NCBI RefSeq assembly: GCF_000255655.1
Contig: NZ_JH636436.1
Location: 590,985-654,984 of the forward strand
Direction of reading: 5' to 3'
Origin: Schlesneria paludicola DSM 18645
GTDB lineage: Bacteria; Planctomycetota; Planctomycetia; Planctomycetales; Planctomycetaceae
Length of the DNA: 64,000 bases
Position numbers and translations under genes: made by a program. Below, one piece after another: positions 43,832-52,946 of the stretch. Under the pieces are notes generated by a model, which saw only the letters and a program-made list of their open reading frames with translations, searched no databases and was not told the origin of the DNA. Each line of letters begins with the position of its first letter. Position 1 is the first letter of the stretch.

Positions 43832-45556
43832 GTGCTGGCTGGCCCGTTGTTTTCTCGTGAAGCCCTCACCGTACCACGTCAGTTGACTCATTTTCTGATT
43901 CGGTCGGGATACATCGCGGCGCTATTCGTGTTGATGTACACCGCCGCTCAGACGACATTTGGCTGGCAGCAGGTCCGAAATCTGGGCGACATCGCGCGCT
44001 TCGGCCAACTGGTTTTCCAGGTGTTCGCCGTGGTCCAACTGGCGCTGATGCTGTTCTTTGCGGTGCTCTTCGCGGCGGGCAACGTGGCGCAAGAGAAGGA
44101 TCGCCGCACGATGTTGTTGCTGCTCATGACCGACCTTCGCGATCGTGAACTGGTGCTCGGAAAGCTGACGGCCAGTCTGCTGTTACCGATCGTGCTACTG
44201 TCGGTTTCGATTCCCGTCTTCGTGATCGTGCAATTGCTGGGCGGTGTTTCGCTTGCCCAGATTGGCTGTGCCATCGCCATTTCTGCGGCGGCGGGTCTGG
44301 CCGCCGGAAGCTGGGGATCACTCGTCGCCTTCTGGCGCGACAAGACGTTCCAGACGCTTGCGATTAGTCTGATCGGGATCGTGATCTACATGGGGCTGGT
44401 CGAGGGGATTCTCGCCGCGATCGGATCCGTCTCCAATGTCGCGCTCGTTGTGGGGGCATTCAATCCCTTTCGAGCAATGCTACGAGTGCTCGATCCGCTA
44501 AATGTGGCGGGCGGCGTTTCGTTCGTACAGGTCGCGTCAATGTCGACTGCGGCACTGACGTTCCTCGCGATTGCGATTGTGGCGGTGACGATTCTTCGTG
44601 TTCGGGTTTGGAACCCATCACGCACCCTGGGGGATCTGGCGACGATGGACGAAAAGGATCGGGGTGTGGTTCGGCCGCCGCGTCCCGTTTGGAATAGTCC
44701 CATCATCTGGCGTGAAATGATGACCAAGGCCTATGGCCGCAAAATCTTCGTCATTAAACTGGCATATCTGGTGATTGCCGCCGCCGCGTTCTATGTGGTT
44801 CTGACGACGCCAGCCGGTTCGGCTCTGGTGCTGGGGATGATTTCCCCGATCGGTGCCGCGTTCGTGGCGTTGAGTCTTCTCACCATGATGCTCGTGAACG
44901 CGCAAGGGGTCACGGCTTTGACGAGCGAGCGTGATGCCGGGACGCTCGAATTGCTGCTGGTGACGGACATCAGCGCGAAAGAGTTCATTTTCGGCAAGTT
45001 GGGCGGCGTGCTGTTCAACAGCAAAGAACTGATTCTGACGCCGCTCCTCTTCATCATCTGGTACATGTTCCAGGGTGTGCTATCGGTCGAGAATTTCGTC
45101 TATGTGACGATTGGGTTCATCTCGCTGGTGGTGTTTGCGGCGATGCTGGGATTGCATTCGGGTTTAAGCTATTCGATCTCGCGAATCGCGATCGTGAACA
45201 GTTTGGGTACGATGTTCTTTCTGTTTGTCGGGATCTTCATTTGTATGATCTTGATTTTGCAGGCACGTTCATCGTTCGGCCTGCAACTGCCCAGCTTCCT
45301 CGTCTTCATTCTCGGGGGCAGTCTGGGGCTATGGGCGTCGCTGACGCACCGGAATCCATCTCCCGCACTGACGCTCGCCGCGGGAATTCTGCCGTTTTGC
45401 ACGTTCTATGCGATTACCAGCTTTTTGCTCGGCCAGACACTGGGTGTGTGTCTCTTCGTCGTGGCAGCCTATGGCTTTACCACGATCGCGATGCTGATCC
45501 CCGCCGTAAGCGAGTACGATTCGGCACTCGGTCGCACGGAAATGCCGAAAGGGTAG
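43832..45556 (+). CDS. ABC-2-type transporter permease (574 aa)
   Basis: Membrane component of an ABC exporter. The start at GTG 43832 is chosen; the frame is open to 43799 and no good ribosome-binding site is visible, so the exact start is uncertain. There are two similar halves: residues 1-265 (LFSREALTVPRQLTHFLIRSGYIAALF, then EKDRRTMLLLLMTDLRDRELVLGKL) and 290-574 (IIWREMMTKAYGRKIFVIKLAYLVIAA, then TSERDAGTLELLLVTDISAKEFIFGKL). The ERDXGTLELLL/EKDRRTMLLLL phrase is the hallmark of ABC-2/Gld-type permeases. About 12 membrane segments. Two permease halves fused in one chain can form the full channel. No ATPase gene adjoins it; the next gene, 59 bp downstream, is a multihaem cytochrome, so an operon of the two is possible. 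Confidence 0.88.
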   Translation: MLAGPLFSREALTVPRQLTHFLIRSGYIAALFVLMYTAAQTTFGWQQVRNLGDIARFGQLVFQVFAVVQLALMLFFAVLFAAGNVAQEKDRRTMLLLLMTDLRDRELVLGKLTASLLLPIVLLSVSIPVFVIVQLLGGVSLAQIGCAIAISAAAGLAAGSWGSLVAFWRDKTFQTLAISLIGIVIYMGLVEGILAAIGSVSNVALVVGAFNPFRAMLRVLDPLNVAGGVSFVQVASMSTAALTFLAIAIVAVTILRVRVWNPSRTLGDLATMDEKDRGVVRPPRPVWNSPIIWREMMTKAYGRKIFVIKLAYLVIAAAAFYVVLTTPAGSALVLGMISPIGAAFVALSLLTMMLVNAQGVTALTSERDAGTLELLLVTDISAKEFIFGKLGGVLFNSKELILTPLLFIIWYMFQGVLSVENFVYVTIGFISLVVFAAMLGLHSGLSYSISRIAIVNSLGTMFFLFVGIFICMILILQARSSFGLQLPSFLVFILGGSLGLWASLTHRNPSPALTLAAGILPFCTFYAITSFLLGQTLGVCLFVVAAYGFTTIAMLIPAVSEYDSALGRTEMPKG

Positions 45557-45615
45557 TCGCATACAACCCACGTCTGGCTTGGACAAAGCCCCGTCTCTCG
45601 TGAGGAATCTGTTTC

Positions 45616-48402
45616 ATGCTGGTGCGTATGGCGCGTGTGTGTTTGGTGCTGGGCATGAACGTTGTCGGGTTCACGGCGATGGCCGCCGATCAGACGGCGC
45701 CGCGCGTGCCGGGGTTCGATCGATTTTACGCCGTTCCCGCCAGTCAATCGGCTGACGCCGACGAAGATGTTGTTGTCCTTGATCCTGTGACGGGTGGGCG
45801 AATCCTGCTGGGTGACCTGAACTGTACTTCGTGTCATCAGGCCAGTGCTGAGGCGAAATCGCGACTCTCGCCCAAGCAGGCACCGATCCTGGATGACGTG
45901 GGGTCTCGAGTGAAAACGGATTGGCTACGGAAGTTCCTCGCGAGTCCGCACCAATTGAAACCCGGGACCACGATGCCCGATGTGATCTCGGCATTGCCGG
46001 AGGCCCAGCGCGATTCCAGCGTTGAAGCGTTGACTCATTTTCTCGCCTCGACAGGAACGATCTCTGAAGCTCGCCCCGACGGGGACGCGGCAACCCGAGG
46101 AGCGGTCCTGTTTCGGCGTGTGGGGTGTCTCGCTTGTCACAATTCGAATGCCGATGGCGCACCCGATCATCCGACATCTGTCGTATTGCCGGACGTGGGG
46201 AAGAAGTATACCGCGTCCAGTTTAATGGCCTTCTTGAAAGATCCGCTCAAAGTTCGTCCATCCGGGCGGATGCCGGCGTTTGCTTTGAATGACGACGAAG
46301 TTCGCTATCTCGCGCATCACTTCGTTCGTGATGGTCTGACGTCACCCAATGTGAAGTATTCCTTGTACACGGGGAATTGGAGCGGCTTGCCGAAGTTCAG
46401 TGAGTTGACACCCGTGATGTCTGGAGTGGTGTCAGGATTCAGTTTGGGAGTTGCGGATCGCAGCAACGATTATGCAGTGCAGTTCTCAACATATCTGAAG
46501 ATCGACAAGGCGGGCGAGTATCGGTTCTGGCTGGGCTCCGACGATGGGAGTCGGCTGACAATCGACGAGCAGGTGATCGTCGACTGTGATGGCGTGCATC
46601 CCCATGAAACGAAGCAGGGGCGTGCTTCGTTAACGGTCGGATTTCATCGCGTGGTTGTCGAGTTTTTCCAGCAGGGCGGCGGGGCGAGTTTAGAAGCCGA
46701 GTTTTCGGGGCAGGGAATTACGCGCCAGCCGATCGCGGGATTTGCCTATCTGGATCCGGTGGTGCCCGCCGCTGTTTCACGTCCCGACTCGCCTGTGTTC
46801 ACGTTGAATCAGGAATTGGTGGTCAAAGGGCGAGCACTGTTCGCGACGCTGGGCTGTGCGTCGTGCCATCAAATGAAAGTCGATGGTCAGGCGATCGTGT
46901 CGACGCTGGCCGCCAAGCCGCTTGGGGAGCTCGTTTCAGGGGCTGGATGTCTCGCCGAGAACGTTTCGGGACGCGCTCCACGGTTCGGGTTGACCATCGC
47001 TCAGCGTCAGTCACTGGGGGCGGCGCTTCGAGCCACGGCGAACGAAACGCTCGCAGAAACTGTGCATCGAACTCTGGCGACTTTGAACTGTTATGCCTGC
47101 CATCAGCGAGGAACGCTGGGCGGCGTGGAAGTGGTTCGGAACGAGTCCTTTGAATCATTGCAGAAAGAGATGGGCGATGAAGGACGCTTGCCTCCAGCTC
47201 TGACAGGGGTCGGTGACAAGCTGCAGCGAGACTGGCTGAAACATGTCCTGAATCAAAGTTCGGACGATCGGAAGCAGTATCTGGCGACACGGATGCCCAA
47301 GTTTGGTCCTGCAAATGTCGAACAGTTGGTCTCACAATTTGAGGCGGTCGACAAGGTGGATGATCGTCTGCCCAATGCGGAATTCACCGAGCCGGAATAT
47401 CGCGTCAAGTCGGCCGGTCGTCATCTAGTGGGCGGGCAGGCATTGTCCTGCATCAAGTGCCATGACTTCGGTTCGCATGCATCGACCGGCGTTCGCGCGA
47501 TGAGTTTGACGACGATGAATCAGCGGCTGCGGCCCGAATGGTTCTATCGTTATGTGCTTGATCCACAGGTCTACCGTCGGGGGACTCGCATGCCGGCGCC
47601 CTGGCCCTTCGGACAGACGACGATTCGGGACGTGTTGAACGGTGACGTCAACCAGCAGGTCCAGGCCGTGTGGTTGTACTTGTCGGATCGCAATAAGGCC
47701 TCTGTCCCCGCGGGGCTGATTCGGCAGCAGATCGAACTGAAGCCGGAATCGGAACCGATCATCTACCGCAACTTTATCGAAGGCGCCGGCGCGCGTGCGA
47801 TTGGGGTGGGGTATCCCGAAGGGGTGAATCTGGCGTTCGATGCGAATCAGATGCGACTTGCGATGATCTGGCACGGGGCGTTCATGGATGCCTCACGCCA
47901 TTGGACTGGACGTGGCCAGGGGTTTGAGCCACCGCTGGGTGATGATGTCGTGCCGCTGCCCAATCAGGTGCCATTTTTCGTGCTTGATAAGCCGGATCGT
48001 GAAGTTCCGACCATTTCTGCGAAAGAGGCAGGGTACCAATTCCTGGGATATCGGCTGGACGAGAACTTGCGACCGATCTTCCGCTATTCGCTCTCGGGGC
48101 TCACGATCAGTGATCAGCCGATTCCCTTGGTGGGCCCAGATCGAAAAGTGGGGCTGAAGCGGATCCTGCGATTCGAAGGGGCAGGCGAGACGAGTGCGCT
48201 GTGGTATCGTGCAGCGGTCGGCAGCCAGATCGAGAAGAGTGGTGACGATCGCTATCTGATTGATCGTGTGTGGACGATGGAACTGCAGGTTCGAGGCGCA
48301 GATCAGCCGCTGATTCGTTTTTTGCAGGGCAAGCAGGAATTGCTCGTTCCGATTCGGATGGTCAACGGTCAGGCTGAAGTGATTCAGCAATTCCATTGGT
48401 GA
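45616..48402 (+). CDS. Penta-haem cytochrome c with PA14 domain (928 aa)
   Basis: Exported electron-transfer protein. Start at ATG 45616 with GAGGA about 10 bp upstream; signal peptide ends at VVGFTAMAA. Five CXXCH haem sites: CTSCH near residue 70, CLACH near 171, CASCH near 414, CYACH near 493 and CIKCH near 612. Between the second and third, residues 250-380 form a PA14-type beta domain (TGNWSGLPKFSELTPV ... YRFWLGSDDGSRLTIDEQVIVDCDG ... GFHRVVVEFFQQGGGASLEAEF), which often binds carbohydrate. Met residues after several sites (e.g. GTTMPD, GRMPAF, TRMPKF, TRMPAPW) could be sixth haem ligands. The last 250 residues lack haem sites. Architecture and length resemble Planctomycete PSCyt-type proteins, which are thought to act in sugar oxidation or polysaccharide use. 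Confidence 0.92.
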   Translation: MLVRMARVCLVLGMNVVGFTAMAADQTAPRVPGFDRFYAVPASQSADADEDVVVLDPVTGGRILLGDLNCTSCHQASAEAKSRLSPKQAPILDDVGSRVKTDWLRKFLASPHQLKPGTTMPDVISALPEAQRDSSVEALTHFLASTGTISEARPDGDAATRGAVLFRRVGCLACHNSNADGAPDHPTSVVLPDVGKKYTASSLMAFLKDPLKVRPSGRMPAFALNDDEVRYLAHHFVRDGLTSPNVKYSLYTGNWSGLPKFSELTPVMSGVVSGFSLGVADRSNDYAVQFSTYLKIDKAGEYRFWLGSDDGSRLTIDEQVIVDCDGVHPHETKQGRASLTVGFHRVVVEFFQQGGGASLEAEFSGQGITRQPIAGFAYLDPVVPAAVSRPDSPVFTLNQELVVKGRALFATLGCASCHQMKVDGQAIVSTLAAKPLGELVSGAGCLAENVSGRAPRFGLTIAQRQSLGAALRATANETLAETVHRTLATLNCYACHQRGTLGGVEVVRNESFESLQKEMGDEGRLPPALTGVGDKLQRDWLKHVLNQSSDDRKQYLATRMPKFGPANVEQLVSQFEAVDKVDDRLPNAEFTEPEYRVKSAGRHLVGGQALSCIKCHDFGSHASTGVRAMSLTTMNQRLRPEWFYRYVLDPQVYRRGTRMPAPWPFGQTTIRDVLNGDVNQQVQAVWLYLSDRNKASVPAGLIRQQIELKPESEPIIYRNFIEGAGARAIGVGYPEGVNLAFDANQMRLAMIWHGAFMDASRHWTGRGQGFEPPLGDDVVPLPNQVPFFVLDKPDREVPTISAKEAGYQFLGYRLDENLRPIFRYSLSGLTISDQPIPLVGPDRKVGLKRILRFEGAGETSALWYRAAVGSQIEKSGDDRYLIDRVWTMELQVRGADQPLIRFLQGKQELLVPIRMVNGQAEVIQQFHW

Positions 48403-48482
48403 CTGTGACGCCAGCTCGATTGATGGTCGGTCATGCTCGAGATACTTGGGTGGATCAGCCCGCATCGTTCACCAGGAAATGC

Positions 48483-48520
48483 AAGACGCGTGAGTGGCAC
48501 TTGCCAGACTCACGCGTCTT
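48483..48520 (+). terminator. Terminator of the cytochrome gene
   Basis: Perfect 13-bp arms AAGACGCGTGAGT/ACTCACGCGTCTT with a 12-nt loop, 80 bp after the stop codon. Only a weak T-content follows. Confidence 0.75.
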
Positions 48521-49094
48521 CTGAGATTCATCGCAGCCACACTTCAAAAGAGTAGTCGGCTGAAAGCATAGGCGCTCGCCCGGTGATGGCCATCAGACCA
48601 ACCCCGGCTACACTTCCAGCCGACGTACCCTTGGTGGAAACGACCGCGAAACATCGAATTCGTCCAGCGTCCGTGCGGCGGTCCAGGTCGAAGTCTTTTC
48701 GACAAGTCACTGATAAAGCAAGGCTCGTGCCGCGTTGGGTTTTGTGGCCGATAAATTGGGACTTTGCACGAATGCCTAGCGGAAAAACGTTGTGCAAATT
48801 TTTCATGCCCGTTCAGATGCCTGGCGAGTTGCTTAGTGGCAAGGCATCGACGCACAAAGAATCTCAGGCTTGCGCCGGCGGTTCTGACCGTCCCCTTCGG
48901 GATGGCGCGGTGGGCGTATGGCATGCCTGTTGGCGCAGCCACGCTGTCCAGGCAGGTTCGCGCGTATCGCGTACGGGCTCATTGGCCTGCTTGCCGCGAA
49001 TTCAGTGACCCGTCCGTTCCGAATTGGAATTGCGGTCGACCGAAGAGTCAGGGTTTATCAACGTTTCCCATGAAGGGAATCGGTTTCGTACGTC

Positions 49095-49110
49095 TTCCTA
49101 ACGTTTGGAA
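49095..49110. repeat. Palindrome TTCCAAACGTTTGGAA, copy 3 (one mismatch)
   Basis: Reads TTCCTAACGTTTGGAA and keeps the flanking TCTT...AAC seen at the other two sites. It lies about 165 bp downstream of gcvPA. Confidence 0.6.
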
Positions 49111-49275
49111 ACAGCATCCATTTTGGTGCTGCGAAGATTGGGGATGTTGATATCGTCGATGTGGCCGTCAAATTGATAGGCCATCGGACGGAAGTGATCT
49201 TTGGCAATGTGCGCGAGTCGAGAGAGCCTCCGTGTGGAGGCATGACGAAGTTTTTGTCTGCCGCCTGCAAATCCT

Positions 49276-50637
49276 TCAGTGGTTTGCCAGCGCGTCGACA
49301 AGGCGGTCGATTTCGTCCTTGGTCCGTGATTCGGTCACCGCGACCAGCAGGCATTGTTCACGGTCTTCAGCGGACAGCCAGTCGAGGTCTGAACACCGAT
49401 TCAAGGCGGGGCCAATATCGATCTTGGCTTCGGCGGCCCGGCGGATGGCCGTGTTGGCGCCGTCCTTGTATTTCAGCACGAACTCTTTGAAGAACGGAGA
49501 TGCAAAGCGAAGTTCACATCCCTCAATGAGCTTGAGTCGGTCGGCCGCATAGTGGGCCTTGCGACAACTGAGTTCCGCAACTTCGCGTAGTCCTTTGGGG
49601 CCCAGCAGGGCGAGATACACCGTGGCACGCAGGGCCATCAGTCCCTGGTTCGTGCAGATGTTACTCATTGCTCCAGCACGGCGGATATGTTGTTCGCGTG
49701 CCTGCAGGTTCAAAAAGTAACATCGCTGACCGTTTCGGTCGACCGTTTGACCGATCAGTCGTCCCGGCATTTTTCTGACGAATTGCTGACGACATGCGAG
49801 GATTCCCAGGTAGGGTCCGCCGAATTGGAGCGGGATGCCCAGGGACTGTCCTTCTGCGACGGCGATATCCGCGCCAAGGTCCCCTGGGCGCTTCAGGATC
49901 CCCAAGCTAAGGGGATCGAACGAAACGACGAGCAACGCTCCGGCCTGATGTGCGGCCTGTCCGATGGCTTCGACGCTTTCGAGGCATCCAAAAAAGTTCG
50001 GTTGCTGGACGACGACACATGCCGTCTGGTCATTGATGACTGAGGCCAATTCCGACGGGTTGACGAATCCATTCGGGGCGGGGACCACAACGAGCTCGGT
50101 CGTCTTGTTCACCAGGTAGGTCTTGAGCGTTTCGGTGGCTTGGGGGTTGATTGACCCCAGCACGACGACACGCCCACTCCGGTCTGTGCAACGCATGGCC
50201 ATTAGCACGGCCTCGGCGACGCCACTGCCACCCTCATACAGGCTGGAGTTGGCGACATCGAGACCTGTTACCTCGGCGATCATCGATTGGAATTCGAAGA
50301 ACGCTTGAAGCGTACCTTGGCTGGCTTCGGCCTGATACGGGGTATACGCGGTATAAAACTCACCACGCGAGGTGACTTCGTCGACCACGCTGGGGATGAA
50401 GTGGTCGTAGGCTCCGCCACCCATAAAGCAGGCGCGTGTGGTGGCACCTGCGTTCAAGGCGGCCAGGCGAGTCAACTCTTGCTGCAGTTCGAGTTCGGTC
50501 AGCGCACGAGGCAAATCCAGCGGCTGTTTGAGCTGCAGTTCCGAAGGAATTTGATCGAGCAGAGTCTGCAGGGAACCGACACCGATTCGCTCAAGCATCT
50601 GCCGCTGTTCGTCGGCAGTCGAGAAGAGATAAGACAA
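49276..50637 (-). CDS. gcvPA: Glycine dehydrogenase (decarboxylating) subunit 1 (P-protein alpha)
   Basis: One of two chains of the split PLP-dependent P-protein, which decarboxylates glycine and loads aminomethyl onto lipoyl-GcvH. The start is TTG 50637 (453 residues): it has AAGG at a spacing of 8, follows the gcvH stop by 41 bp, and gives the family opening MSYLFSTADEQRQMLERIGV; an ATG at 50775 would overlap gcvH by 97 bp with non-homologous residues. Typical blocks: GGGAYDHFIPSVVDEVTSRGEFYTAYTPYQAEASQGTLQAFFEFQSMIAEVTGLDVANSSLYEGGSG near residues 75-145, and LGIPLQFGGPYLGILACRQQFVRKMPGRLIGQTVD near 260. The PLP lysine belongs to the partner chain GcvPB, which is not encoded nearby. Confidence 0.95.
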   Translation of the reverse strand: MSYLFSTADEQRQMLERIGVGSLQTLLDQIPSELQLKQPLDLPRALTELELQQELTRLAALNAGATTRACFMGGGAYDHFIPSVVDEVTSRGEFYTAYTPYQAEASQGTLQAFFEFQSMIAEVTGLDVANSSLYEGGSGVAEAVLMAMRCTDRSGRVVVLGSINPQATETLKTYLVNKTTELVVVPAPNGFVNPSELASVINDQTACVVVQQPNFFGCLESVEAIGQAAHQAGALLVVSFDPLSLGILKRPGDLGADIAVAEGQSLGIPLQFGGPYLGILACRQQFVRKMPGRLIGQTVDRNGQRCYFLNLQAREQHIRRAGAMSNICTNQGLMALRATVYLALLGPKGLREVAELSCRKAHYAADRLKLIEGCELRFASPFFKEFVLKYKDGANTAIRRAAEAKIDIGPALNRCSDLDWLSAEDREQCLLVAVTESRTKDEIDRLVDALANH

Positions 50638-50678
50638 CGGGAATACCTTACTTGAAACTCCGTTTTCGGAATCGTCTA

Positions 50679-51098
50679 TTAGTGGGCGGAGGCGTCGCAG
50701 TGTGCTTTGTATTCCGACTGGCTGAGCAGATTGCCGAGCTCGCCCACGTCGGTCACGTTTGCTTTGATCAGCCATCCATCGGCGAACGGGCTGGACGTCA
50801 AAAGATCCAGTTCGGCGGCTATGGTTTTGCCATCAGCACCACGACGTTCGGTCAGGCGTTCGTTTCTGGCGAGGACTTCACCACTGACGGGCGCATAGAG
50901 ATCGCTGACGGCCTTGACGCTTTCCACTTCACCGAATGGCTGTCCTTGCGTCATTTTCTTGCCGATGGGGGGCAGGTCCGCAAAGACGAGATCGCTGAGA
51001 AGGTGCACCGCAAAGTCGGTGATTCCAATCGTCGCAGTCGTGCCCTCAAGGGCGACCCATTCGTGTGTTTTCGAGTACTTCAGTTGATCAGGCGACAT
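50679..51098 (-). CDS. gcvH: Glycine cleavage system H protein
   Basis: Lipoyl carrier that shuttles the aminomethyl group between the P, T and L proteins. 139 residues (slightly longer than the usual 125-130 because of a short C-terminal tail). Conserved start MSPDQLKYSKTHEWVALEG; lipoylation Lys in FGEVESVKAVSDLYAPVSGEV near residue 62; SPFADGWLIKANV in the C-terminal half. It lies directly upstream of gcvPA and 48 bp downstream of rpiB on the same strand, so the three genes probably share a transcript. Confidence 0.97.
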   Translation of the reverse strand: MSPDQLKYSKTHEWVALEGTTATIGITDFAVHLLSDLVFADLPPIGKKMTQGQPFGEVESVKAVSDLYAPVSGEVLARNERLTERRGADGKTIAAELDLLTSSPFADGWLIKANVTDVGELGNLLSQSEYKAHCDASAH

Positions 51099-51146
51099 TC
51101 GAACGCGGCTCCAATTGTATTCACGATTGCGTTGGCAATCGGAACA

Positions 51147-51629
51147 TCATTCACAAGGACTGCATTGAGAGGTGGGCTGTCCACATTCCACCTGATGTTC
51201 TACGTCGGCGATTTTGCCGATCCGACGGGCATGGCGTCCACCTTCAAACGCGGTTTCGAGCCAAATCTCGATCATGCGAAGAGTCAGTCGCTCGCCCAGC
51301 AGGTCAGCTGAAAGGCACAGAACATTGGCGTCATTGTGACGACGACTCATTTCCGCCGTCAATTCGTCATGACAAAGTGCCGCGCGGACACCGGGAAATT
51401 TGTTGGCGACAATACTCATGCCGATCCCGCTGCCACAGATCAGAATCGCCCGATCCGCCTGTCCTTCCGAGACCGCGCGCGATCCTTTCGCACCATAGTC
51501 CGGGTAGTCGACGATCTCTGCCGTCTCAGGGCCAAGGTCGATTGGCTCGTGCCCGAGTTCGGCAACTTGGGCGAGAATTCGGGACTTCACTTGAAAGCCC
51601 CGATGGTCACTGGCGACGACAATTTTCAT
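51147..51629 (-). CDS. rpiB: Ribose-5-phosphate isomerase B
   Basis: Interconverts ribose-5-phosphate and ribulose-5-phosphate in the pentose phosphate pathway. 160 residues, RpiB/LacAB family. N-terminal MKIVVASDHRGFQVKS carries the substrate-binding Asp-His; YPDYGAKGSRAVSEGQADRAILICGSGIGMSIVANKFPGVRAALCHD carries the GSGIGMS loop with the catalytic Cys; RRHNDANVLCLSADLLGE carries the conserved His/Asn. It begins a short operon with gcvH and gcvPA. The C-terminal 20 residues (Cys-containing) are variable. Confidence 0.96.
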   Translation of the reverse strand: MKIVVASDHRGFQVKSRILAQVAELGHEPIDLGPETAEIVDYPDYGAKGSRAVSEGQADRAILICGSGIGMSIVANKFPGVRAALCHDELTAEMSRRHNDANVLCLSADLLGERLTLRMIEIWLETAFEGGRHARRIGKIADVEHQVECGQPTSQCSPCE

Positions 51630-51824
51630 AAGACTCGACTCAATTTTTGAACCCGGGCCGTCCGGCAGACGTTTTTGTATTCGCGAAGAAGTTCGGGCGG
51701 GGACTTATACGTTTATTCTCGAACGATTGCGGGCCATTTCTATCGGCTCGCCGGAACCAGCCCATCCCAGGTTCAAGGAGTTTCCCGCGTGGCATTGTAG
51801 CAAGAAAAGTGGTTAGGTAAGAGT

Positions 51825-52946
51825 CTATGGCCTGGTCGGGATAAGATGAGTGATCAATGTCTTTAAGTGATGCTCAATACTGACTTTACATGCTGCATAT
51901 TCTCTGGCTCCGCCACCGTATGGGTCAGAGATATCGAGGTGTTCAGATGACAATAAGTTAACGCGATCCGCAAAATCGGGGTAAGCGCTCACAATGGATT
52001 GCCGGTGCCCGCGGGTCATCGTTAACACGTGGTCAGCATGTAGCAGAAGCCGTTCCGTCAGTGGTTGGCTTTCGTGATTTCGAAGGTCAATCCCCTCTTC
52101 CGCGAGCAAATTGACCGCTTCGCGACTGGCAGGGGAACCATTACCCGCCGACAATCCAGCAGAAAGAACGTTAAAGCCGCGGTCGATTAATTCTTCGTCA
52201 TGACATTGCAGTCGCTCAGCGAGCAGTTTGCGGAATAGTGCCTCCGCCATCGGGCTTCGGCACGTGTTTCCTGTGCAGACGAATAGATAAACTTCGCTGC
52301 AGAGTCGCTGCAATGTGCAATCGGAGACGACACCCGGTTCTGCAATCGTCCAGTCATTATGATCGACGCGGACAGTGGTGGATGGTTCACCGTAACGGGT
52401 GGGGCCATCGTCCAAAATCATCGCAACGTGTTCGCCGAATTGCGCTGCAAGATCTGCTGCGTTGCGCGGCATCCGCATGTCACCAATGTGTTCGGCGCAC
52501 GCGATCAAAGGAGCAGGGGATAGCCTCAACACTTCTTGCAGAATCTCTTGAGCCGAAACGCGGAAGCTGACCGCGTTGTCGGTGGAAATGAGGGCTTGCT
52601 GCGTGGCGTGACTAAAGTCGCGAAAGACTCCATCAACATTCGCATGAGGTATCGAAAGCGTGAGCGGTCCCGGCCAGGCGCGACGCGAAAGCTTATCGGC
52701 GTGCGGCGGCATCTGTGGCAGATAGTCCCACAATTCAAAGCAGGATTTCAGTAGAATCGTTCGTCGTCCCCGTGGATCGAGTTCCACGAGTTTCCGCATA
52801 CCAAGCTCGCTCAATGGGTTCGCGACGATCAAATACAACGTCTCTGTCGGAAACGCGACCAGATCGCCATCCGCCAACCGGTGACACGCACGATGAATTG
52901 CATCGCGAGGGTCGTCAGTGCGGCGAATATCGACAATCTGATTCAT
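51825..52946 (-). CDS. Fusion of a YrdC/TsaC-like domain and a low-molecular-weight tyrosine phosphatase (373 aa)
   Basis: Residues 1-210 follow the Sua5/YciO/YrdC fold (DPRDAIHRACHRLADGDLVAFPTETLYLIVANPLSE ... RRAWPGPLTLSIP), the enzyme that makes threonylcarbamoyl-AMP for tRNA t6A. However, the usual Lys-X-Arg loop reads LDPRGRR and the S-X-N motif is replaced by ACAEHIG, so canonical activity is doubtful. Residues 218-373 are a low-molecular-weight protein-tyrosine phosphatase: the P-loop is VCTGNTCRSPMAEAL (CX5R) and the general-acid Asp lies in DISDPYGGGAREY. Similar fusions are annotated in Planctomycetes as far as I recall. The gene lies 195 bp upstream of rpiB, same strand. Confidence 0.9.
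   Translation of the reverse strand: MNQIVDIRRTDDPRDAIHRACHRLADGDLVAFPTETLYLIVANPLSELGMRKLVELDPRGRRTILLKSCFELWDYLPQMPPHADKLSRRAWPGPLTLSIPHANVDGVFRDFSHATQQALISTDNAVSFRVSAQEILQEVLRLSPAPLIACAEHIGDMRMPRNAADLAAQFGEHVAMILDDGPTRYGEPSTTVRVDHNDWTIAEPGVVSDCTLQRLCSEVYLFVCTGNTCRSPMAEALFRKLLAERLQCHDEELIDRGFNVLSAGLSAGNGSPASREAVNLLAEEGIDLRNHESQPLTERLLLHADHVLTMTRGHRQSIVSAYPDFADRVNLLSSEHLDISDPYGGGAREYAACKVSIEHHLKTLITHLIPTRP

Larger units (their letters stand above)
48403..49275. other. Intergenic region between convergent cytochrome and gcvPA genes
   Basis: 870 bp. It holds the cytochrome terminator (48483-48520) and palindrome copy 3. Open frames on both strands overlap each other, lack ribosome-binding sites and are not protein-like, so none is called. 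No gcvPB gene or remnant was found. Confidence 0.5.

Noticed and set aside
48528..49008. Overlapping open frames on both strands downstream of the cytochrome gene
   Set aside because: They overlap each other, lack ribosome-binding sites and are Arg/Ser/His-rich; no family pattern.
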